From contig JAKOSQ010000154.1 of NCBI GenBank assembly GCA_029777215.1, forward strand, positions 1 to 5,245: a stretch of DNA of 5,245 bases, given 5' to 3'. The notes under the pieces are model-generated. The model made no database searches. It had not been told where the DNA came from and was given only the letters and a program-made list of their open reading frames with translations. Made by a program: the position numbers and the translations under genes. Shown here in pieces: positions 1 through 3,598 of the stretch (position 1 is its first letter; each line of letters begins with the position of its first letter). The DNA is from Bacillota bacterium. GTDB lineage: Bacteria > Bacillota > Clostridia > Oscillospirales > Oscillospiraceae.

Positions 1-2
1 CG

Positions 3-42
3 CCGTACCCCGTATTAAAGAGCGGTGCCCGGCGTTAAAGAA
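3..42. repeat. Imperfect 20-bp tandem direct repeat (two units)
   Basis: Bases 3–22 and 23–42 align without gaps at 14 of 20 positions; both units end in the shared block TTAAAGA after a C-rich core. On the minus strand this falls in the expected untranslated leader of the transcript starting near 69. It could be a duplicated protein-binding site, part of a leader structure cut by the window edge, or chance. No function can be assigned. Confidence 0.3.
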
Positions 43-75
43 ACTGGAAATTGATCTTCTTATTTATATATGTTA

Positions 76-103
76 ATTATACACTTTTCTTTTCACAGGT
101 CAA
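76..103 (-). promoter_or_regulatory. Sigma-A-type promoter reading out of the left edge
   Basis: Read on the minus strand, TTGACC (98–103) is followed after a 16-bp spacer by a perfect TATAAT (76–81), giving a start point near position 69. The downstream bases 1–69 contain no ribosome site with a start codon on that strand, so the gene it drives should begin beyond the left edge. This makes the upstream gene a separate transcription unit from rsmI. The element match is seen directly; activity is inferred. Confidence 0.7.
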
Positions 104-114
104 CGAAAACCTGT
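95..114. repeat. Inverted repeat overlapping the -35 box (candidate operator)
   Basis: ACAGGT (95–100) and ACCTGT (109–114) form a 6-bp inverted repeat around an 8-bp centre, and the left arm overlaps the -35 hexamer at 98–103. On the minus strand the same stretch also reads as two TTGAC direct repeats 14 bp apart. The position is suitable for a regulator that blocks polymerase at -35. It is not followed by a T-run on the minus strand, so it does not look like an rsmI terminator. The regulator is unknown. Confidence 0.35.
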
Positions 115-193
115 CAATTTCGCCGGATTTGCGGCAAGTTTTGATGCTTTTGCTGGAGAACAGCCCACAGAATTGCATATATTCAGATAAATC

Positions 194-1033
194 TCACCCG
201 TCGCTGCGCGCGAGCGCCGCCGCGTACAGCTCGTTTTTGGAAAAACCGCTGTCCTCGGCGGCGAGCTTTGCCGCCTGCTTGAGACTCTTGCCCTCGGCGC
301 GGTAGGCGTCGACGCGCGCAAGGGCCTCGTCGAGCGTCGCCTCCGGGACGTCCGATTCGGGCTTGCCGGCGATGACGAGGACATATTCGCCCTTCGGCGG
401 GATGCTCTCGTAAATGGAGAGCGCGCCGTCGATGGTTGTGCGGATGACCTCCTCGTAAATCTTCGTGAGCTCGCGGCAGAGACTCAGCGCCCGCTCGCCG
501 CCGAAAATTTCTTTGAGGTCGCCGAGCGTCTGGACGAGCTTGTGCGGGGCCTCGTAGATGACCATGGTGCGCTTTTCGTCCCGCAGAGAGTCGAGGTGCT
601 CGCGGCGGGGCTTCGTTGCCGTTGAGAGAAAGCCCTCGAAGGTGAAGCGCTGCGTCGACTGGCCGCTCATCGCCAGCGCCGTTACGACCGCGCAGGGGCC
701 GGGGATGCAGGAGACGGTGATGCCCGCCTCGCCGCACAGACGCACGAGGTCCTGGCCCGGGTCGCTGATCGCGGGCAGGCCCGCATCCGAGACGAGGGCG
801 ACGTTTTCGCCCGCGAGCAGACGGTCGATGATCTTCTCGCCGCTCATGACGCGGTTATGCTCAAAATAGCTGATGAGCGGCTTTTTGATGGCGAAGTGGT
901 TTAAAAGCTTCAAGGTGACGCGTGTGTCCTCGGCGGCGATGAAATCCGCGTTCTGCAGTGTTTCAACAACGCGGGGGGAGACGTCCGAGAGATTGCCGAT
1001 CGGCGTGGCGACAAGATAGAGAATTCCGCTCAT
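194..1033 (-). CDS. rsmI: 16S rRNA (cytidine(1402)-2'-O)-methyltransferase RsmI
   Basis: RsmI uses S-adenosylmethionine to 2'-O-methylate C1402 of 16S rRNA in the ribosomal P site, acting in the cytoplasm on the 30S subunit. The 279-residue product has the family's usual length and its tetrapyrrole-methylase-fold signatures in order: LVATPIGNL (7–15), AAEDTR (33–38), VSDAGLPAISDPG (81–93) and IPGPCA (110–115). A small helical C-terminal region ends in SKNELYAAAL (about 265–274), typical of RsmI. The ATG start is supported by GGAAAGGA (1040–1047), 6 nt upstream, and by its position 3 nt after the trmN6 stop, so the two genes are almost certainly co-transcribed and may be translationally coupled. 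In Bacillus the homologue is yabC, in the same order after yabB. No clear intrinsic terminator follows the stop codon. Identification is firm. Confidence 0.96.
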   Translation of the reverse strand: MSGILYLVATPIGNLSDVSPRVVETLQNADFIAAEDTRVTLKLLNHFAIKKPLISYFEHNRVMSGEKIIDRLLAGENVALVSDAGLPAISDPGQDLVRLCGEAGITVSCIPGPCAVVTALAMSGQSTQRFTFEGFLSTATKPRREHLDSLRDEKRTMVIYEAPHKLVQTLGDLKEIFGGERALSLCRELTKIYEEVIRTTIDGALSIYESIPPKGEYVLVIAGKPESDVPEATLDEALARVDAYRAEGKSLKQAAKLAAEDSGFSKNELYAAALARSDG

Positions 1034-1036
1034 GGT

Positions 1037-1777
1037 TTATCCTTTCCGCGGGGCGTACGGCCCGCGCCGGTAGATTTTTTGCACCTCGGCAGAGTCCGCG
1101 CCGGCGCTGTCTGTCAGCACAAGCGGCGCTTCGATGGCGAGGCCCTTTCCGCTGCCGCGCCGGCCCTCGACGAGGACGAGACTCGGCGCGCGTCCGGGTG
1201 CGGCGACGATCTCGCGCAGACGCTTCGGCTCGATGCCAGCCGCTGTCAGCGCACAGAAAAGCTCGCTCAGGCGCTCGGGTCGGTGGACGAGAAAGAAGCT
1301 TCCACCCCAGCGCAGCGCCCATTTCGCGGCGGCGCAGAGATCCGGGAGCGTGCAGCTTTTTTCCTCGCGCGCGGTCGCCCGGGACGCCGCCGGGGCGCTG
1401 TAGCCCGTGCCGGCGGCAAAATAGGGCGGGTTCGAGACGACAAGATCAAAGCCCTCGGCGGGGACGAGTGTGCGCAGTTCGCGCAGATCGCCGTCCAGGA
1501 CGGCGCAGCGGCCGTCAAAGCCGTTTTCCGCGAGGTTGTGCCGCGCGAGGGCGGCGCATGCGGGCTGAATTTCGACGCCCGTGATCGACGCCGTTTCCTC
1601 CCGCGCCGCGAGCAGCACCGGGAGCACGCCCGCGCCGCAGCCGAGATCGAGGACGCGCGCGCCCTTTTTCAGACGCGTGAAGTCCGCGAGCAGGACGGAG
1701 TCCGTGGACAGGCGGAAGCTGCCGTCCTGCTGCGCAAAGCGCGGCCCGCCGGGCCAGAGCTCGTCAAAGGCATCCAT
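1037..1777 (-). CDS. trmN6: tRNA1(Val) (adenine(37)-N6)-methyltransferase-like protein (TrmN6/YabB family)
   Basis: This is a class I SAM-dependent methyltransferase of the TrmN6/YabB family, which N6-methylates A37 of tRNA1(Val) in E. coli; the exact substrate in Firmicutes is less certain. The 246 residues include a YabB-like N-terminus (DGSFRLSTDSVLLADF, 18–33), SAM-binding motif I (LDLGCGAG, 43–50), an acidic residue ending the second strand (VEI, 68–70), and the amino-methyltransferase catalytic motif NPPY (116–119). The length matches Bacillus YabB. The ATG at 1777 has GAGGAG (1784–1789) 6 nt upstream. It is followed after 3 nt by rsmI, matching the Bacillus yabB–yabC neighbourhood, but without the small GIY-YIG gene yazA in between. 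A terminator-like hairpin lies 72 nt upstream, and I see no good promoter between it and the start. Confidence 0.88.
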   Translation of the reverse strand: MDAFDELWPGGPRFAQQDGSFRLSTDSVLLADFTRLKKGARVLDLGCGAGVLPVLLAAREETASITGVEIQPACAALARHNLAENGFDGRCAVLDGDLRELRTLVPAEGFDLVVSNPPYFAAGTGYSAPAASRATAREEKSCTLPDLCAAAKWALRWGGSFFLVHRPERLSELFCALTAAGIEPKRLREIVAAPGRAPSLVLVEGRRGSGKGLAIEAPLVLTDSAGADSAEVQKIYRRGPYAPRKG

Positions 1778-1849
1778 CCGTCTCTCCTCTCCGCCGGCTG
1801 TGCGGCGCTGTTTTGCCGCCGCGCGGCCGGGAACATTGCGCTATTCATG

Positions 1850-1882
1850 AAAAGAGCCTGCCGAATTGCCCGGCAGGCTCTT
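1850..1882 (-). terminator. Intrinsic terminator after the ferredoxin gene
   Basis: A perfect 12-bp stem (1852–1863 with 1871–1882, core GAGCCTGCCG) closes a 7-nt loop. Read on the minus strand it ends in CTCTTTTC, a four-T run, 18 nt after the ferredoxin stop codon. A second, weaker AT hairpin (AACTTT, 1883–1888, with AAAGTT, 1893–1898) sits between the stop and the main stem; on the plus strand it is followed by a T-rich stretch, so the site may work in both directions. The T-run is short, so termination could be partial. Confidence 0.72.
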
Positions 1883-1900
1883 AACTTTGAGAAAAGTTTT

Positions 1901-2068
1901 TTATTTCTCGACGATCGCGCCTGTCGGGCAGGCATCGACGCAGGTGCCGCAGGAGAGGCACTTATCCGGGTCGATCTCGTAGTGCTGATCGCCCTCGGAG
2001 ATAGCGCCGGCAGGGCAGCTGTCCGCGCAGGAGCCGCAGGAAATGCAATCGCTTTCAATTGTGTACAT
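1901..2068 (-). CDS. Clostridial-type 2[4Fe-4S] ferredoxin
   Basis: A 55-residue low-potential electron carrier of the cytoplasm. The protein has two CxxCxxCxxxCP clusters: Cys 8, 11, 14, 18 and Cys 37, 40, 43, 47. All eight ligands are present, each set is followed by proline, and the two halves repeat each other internally (ISCGSCADSCPAGAI and LSCGTCVDACPTGAI), the hallmark of bacterial 2[4Fe-4S] ferredoxins. The length fits the clostridial family. The ATG at 2068 is fixed by AAGGAGG (2079–2085), 10 nt upstream. It has its own promoter at 2161–2188 with a leader of about 85 nt, and a terminator follows, so it is likely a mainly single-gene transcript. The redox partner (for example pyruvate:ferredoxin oxidoreductase or hydrogenase) cannot be told from this window. 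Presence of the gene implies anaerobic metabolism. Confidence 0.95.
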   Translation of the reverse strand: MYTIESDCISCGSCADSCPAGAISEGDQHYEIDPDKCLSCGTCVDACPTGAIVEK

Positions 2069-2160
2069 TTTTTATATTCCTCCTTGGTTTATTGTTCCTC
2101 ACTGCTTCGCCGCGCGCTTTTCACCGGGCGCAAAAAGACGGCGGCAATCGAGATGAAACT

Positions 2161-2188
2161 ATTATAGCATATCATTTTCTGATTTCAA
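2161..2188 (-). promoter_or_regulatory. Ferredoxin promoter with extended -10
   Basis: On the minus strand, TTGAAA (2183–2188) is followed by a 16-bp spacer and TGCTATAAT, in which TATAAT (2161–2166) is a perfect -10 preceded by an extended TGn motif (2167–2169). The predicted start is near 2154, about 85 nt before the ferredoxin ATG. It is one of the two clearest promoters in the window and suggests strong housekeeping expression. Confidence 0.78.
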
Positions 2189-2352
2189 GTAATTTCTATC
2201 ACGATATACGGAAAACATGCGCGCTTTGTCCGCGGAGGCCGGCGGCGGGCCGCCAAAGATCAAATTTGAGAAAAACGAAGAAAAAACGAGCAAGCGTCAG
2301 AGAACGAGAGGAAAATACCAACCGGAGAAAAATAAACGCCAATAATCAGGTC

Positions 2353-2390
2353 GGAAAGGCCAAATGAATATTTGCGATTTTGACCTTTCC
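2353..2390. repeat. Long inverted repeat carrying inverted CtsR-like heptads
   Basis: GGAAAGGCCAAA (2353–2364) pairs with TTTGACCTTTCC (2379–2390) at 11 of 12 positions around a 14-nt centre. The right arm holds a perfect CtsR heptad GGTCAAA on the minus strand (2379–2385), and the left arm holds a one-mismatch GGCCAAA on the plus strand (2358–2364). It lies just upstream of the ctsR -10 box. It may be a second operator bound from the other face, a site for another regulator, or a hairpin. Symmetry is directly visible; function is inferred. Confidence 0.45.
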
Positions 2391-2403
2391 TGACTATTAT
2401 AAT
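2380..2403 (+). promoter_or_regulatory. ctsR operon promoter region
   Basis: A perfect TATAAT (2398–2403) lies in an A+T-rich stretch just upstream of the CtsR operator array, predicting a start near 2410. The best -35-like hexamer, TTGACC (2380–2385), is only 12 bp from it, which is too short. With 17-bp spacing that hexamer would instead pair with TATTCA (2403–2408), a poor -10. The promoter position is therefore fairly sure, but the exact element pair is not. No sigma-B-type GTTT/GGGTAT pair is visible. Confidence 0.55.
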
Positions 2404-2411
2404 ATTCACAA

Positions 2412-2454
2412 GGTCAAAGAAAGTCAAAGTCAAATAGAGACAAATAAAGACAAA
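2412..2454 (+). promoter_or_regulatory. CtsR operator array (five heptads)
   Basis: CtsR binds direct heptads of the form RGTCAAA-NAN-RGTCAAA. Here GGTCAAA (2412–2418), GAA, AGTCAAA (2422–2428) is a perfect site. A second AGTCAAA (2428–2434) shares one base with it, then TAG, AGACAAA (2438–2444), TAA, AGACAAA (2448–2454); these last two each differ from consensus at one position. Heptads 1–2 and 3–4–5 each keep the 10-bp phase, with a 6-bp shift between the two runs. The array covers the expected start point and about the first 45 transcribed bases, as suits a repressor blocking polymerase. This shows that the operon is autoregulated by CtsR. Confidence 0.93.
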
Positions 2455-2474
2455 GACCACAGCGAGGTGAGGAC

Positions 2475-2945
2475 ATGGGAACCAGTGATTTGATTGCCAA
2501 TTTCATTTTGGGCATGCTGGAGGACGAGGGCGGCAGCGCGGAGCTGCAGCGCTCGAACCTCGCGGAGAAGTTCCGATGCGTACCCAGCCAGATCAACTAT
2601 GTGATCTCGACCCGCTTCTCCCCGGAGCACGGCTATCTGGTCGAGTCTCGGCGCGGCGGCAACGGTTACATCCGCATCACCCGCGTGCAGGCAACGCCGA
2701 AGGCGCTCATCATGCACACGGTCAACGCGGTCGGAGACGCGATCAGTCCCCGCACGGCGGCGGCGTTCGTCTCGAACCTGCTCGACGCGGACGCGGTGGA
2801 CGAGAGGACCGCGACTCTCATTTTGACCGCCGTCAGCGACAACGCGCTGCGGCCCATCGCCCCCGAGCACCGCGACATTGTCCGCGCGAGCATCTTCAAG
2901 CAGCTGCTCGTGGCGGTCCTCACGGACACGGACGGGGACGCCTAA
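2475..2945 (+). CDS. ctsR: Transcriptional repressor CtsR (class III heat-shock)
   Basis: CtsR is a dimeric winged-helix repressor of clp genes; heat weakens its DNA binding and the freed protein is degraded by Clp proteases. The 156 residues match the family length. The N-terminal winged helix-turn-helix spans about 1–70, with the recognition region VPSQINYVISTRF (36–48) and the Gly-rich wing RGGNGYIRI (60–68). Arg60 corresponds to the DNA-contacting wing arginine, and GGNG (61–64) corresponds to the glycine loop that senses heat in Bacillus CtsR. The C-terminal helical dimerisation domain spans about 75–150. The ATG has GAGGTGAGG (2464–2472) just upstream. The gene is first in the operon and sits behind its own operators. 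In Bacillus, McsB phosphorylates arginines in the wing; no mcsB is seen nearby, so that control may be absent here. Identification is firm. Confidence 0.96.
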   Translation: MGTSDLIANFILGMLEDEGGSAELQRSNLAEKFRCVPSQINYVISTRFSPEHGYLVESRRGGNGYIRITRVQATPKALIMHTVNAVGDAISPRTAAAFVSNLLDADAVDERTATLILTAVSDNALRPIAPEHRDIVRASIFKQLLVAVLTDTDGDA

Positions 2946-2962
2946 AAAACATCATACACAAT

Positions 2963-2988
2963 GGTCAGACGCCGAAAAGGCGTCGGCC
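2963..2988 (+). other. Hairpin in the ctsR–mcsA gap
   Basis: GACGCC (2968–2973), loop GAAAA, GGCGTC (2979–2984) form a 6-bp stem. It extends to about 10 pairs as GGTC (2963–2966) with GGCC (2985–2988), if one A is bulged and one G–U pair is allowed. A T-run (2997–3001) follows only after 8 nt, so it is not a standard terminator. It could protect or define an mRNA 3' end, cause weak termination, or be neutral. mcsA has its own strong ribosome site downstream (AAGGAGG, 3012–3018). Confidence 0.5.
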
Positions 2989-3026
2989 CAAACAAATTTT
3001 TGTGACTTTACAAGGAGGTCATTATT

Positions 3027-3527
3027 ATGAAGTGTGAAAAATGCGGCAAGAATGAAGCTAACTTCCATTATGAGTCCATTATAAACGGCGAACGCGAGGA
3101 GTACCATCTCTGCGAAGACTGCGCGAAGGCCGAGGGCTTCACGGACATGATGGATTTCCGTCAGCACGCGATGGCCACGTTCGACAACATGATGCGCCAG
3201 CCGTTCGGCAGCCTGCTCCAGAGCTTCTGGAACGAGCCGTTCGGGATGCTCGGCGAGAGCATGTTCGGCAAGGGTTTCTGGCCGACGCTGGAAGCCCCGA
3301 AGACCGAGGAAAAGCTCGACGCCCCGCAGACCGGGGACAAGGCGGCGGAAGCCGCGACCGTCACCCCCGAGCCGGTCAAGAACATCCCGACCGACGCGGG
3401 CGACGCCTTCCGCAGAAAGAGAGAGCTCTATGCCCTCAAGCATCAGATGCGCGAGGCCGTCCGCAGCGAGGAATTCGAGAAGGCGGCGGAACTCAGAGAC
3501 AAGATCCACGAGCTTGAACAAAAGTGA
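3027..3527 (+). CDS. mcsA: McsA-like protein: single zinc finger plus UVR motif (short form)
   Basis: In Bacillus, McsA is a zinc-binding adaptor that activates the arginine kinase McsB and helps control CtsR and ClpC. This 166-residue protein has one N-terminal treble of cysteine pairs, Cys3/Cys6 and Cys29/Cys32, with NFHYESIINGEREEYHLCEDC-type spacing as in McsA. Its C-terminal UVR (UvrB/UvrC) motif spans about 133–166 (SEEFEKAAELRDKI, 147–160). The second CxxC pair of Bacillus McsA is missing. In its place is a Met/Phe/Trp-rich stretch (about 41–86) containing two similar units, QPFGSLLQSF (58–67) and EPFGMLGESMF (70–80), then an acidic and Ala-rich linker (about 90–125). The ATG has AAGGAGG (3012–3018) at 8 nt. 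It lies between ctsR and clpC, so a ClpC- or CtsR-linked role is likely. Without mcsB nearby, kinase activation is uncertain. Confidence 0.85.
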   Translation: MKCEKCGKNEANFHYESIINGEREEYHLCEDCAKAEGFTDMMDFRQHAMATFDNMMRQPFGSLLQSFWNEPFGMLGESMFGKGFWPTLEAPKTEEKLDAPQTGDKAAEAATVTPEPVKNIPTDAGDAFRRKRELYALKHQMREAVRSEEFEKAAELRDKIHELEQK

Positions 3528-3535
3528 AGCCAGTC

Positions 3536-3570
3536 GCTCCCGACCGCCGGTCGGCGGTCGGGAGCTTTTT
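3536..3570 (+). terminator. Strong intrinsic terminator/attenuator between mcsA and clpC
   Basis: A perfect 13-bp GC-rich stem (GCTCCCGACCGCC 3536–3548 with its complement 3553–3565), a 4-nt loop GGTC and a five-T run (3566–3570) start 9 nt after the mcsA stop codon. This is the classic rho-independent form. The clpC start codon lies only 28 nt beyond the T-run and its ribosome site AAGGAGG is at 3583–3589, leaving no space for a normal promoter after the hairpin. clpC must therefore rely on read-through, an upstream promoter I cannot see, or RNA processing at the hairpin. Confidence 0.9.
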
Positions 3571-3598
3571 AAGATCATCCCGAAGGAGGAGTGATAAA

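Larger units (their letters stand above)
2069..2474. other. Divergent intergenic regulatory region between ferredoxin and ctsR
   Basis: These 406 bases contain no convincing gene. From left to right there are: the ferredoxin leader and ribosome site (2069–2154); its promoter (2161–2188); a GC-rich hairpin (GGCGG 2241–2245 with CCGCC 2250–2254, loop CGGG), beside a 10-bp palindrome TCAAATTTGA (2260–2269); an A- and purine-rich plus strand (about 2268–2317); a long inverted repeat (2353–2390); and the ctsR promoter and operators (2380–2454). A plus-strand reading frame at 2059–2367 starts inside the ferredoxin gene, has no ribosome site and has low-complexity content, so it was not called. Confidence 0.8.

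Noticed and set aside
51..79. Plus-strand promoter candidate TTGATC with TAATTA at 17 bp
   Set aside because: The -10 match is weak, and no plus-strand gene lies downstream before the convergent rsmI gene.
51..305. 84-codon plus-strand reading frame at the left edge
   Set aside because: No ribosome site at its ATG, and its 3' half is antisense to the firmly identified rsmI 3' end. The non-overlapping part is kept only as a possible repeat or remnant.
1818..1827. GCCGCGCGGC perfect palindrome upstream of trmN6
   Set aside because: A 10-bp self-complementary GC run is expected by chance in such GC-rich DNA; no T-run or promoter element accompanies it.
1079..2167. 362-codon plus-strand reading frame
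   Set aside because: It runs antisense across trmN6, the terminator and the ferredoxin gene. The composition is Arg/Ala-rich, as expected for a shadow frame in GC-rich DNA, with no ribosome site and no family motif.
2059..2367. 102-codon plus-strand frame with a hydrophobic start
   Set aside because: The apparent membrane segment comes from the reverse of the ferredoxin leader; it has no ribosome site, and the rest is a low-complexity Lys/Arg-rich reading of the purine-rich tract.
2952..3578. 208-codon minus-strand frame
   Set aside because: Antisense shadow of mcsA; mcsA has a strong ribosome site, zinc ligands and a UVR motif.
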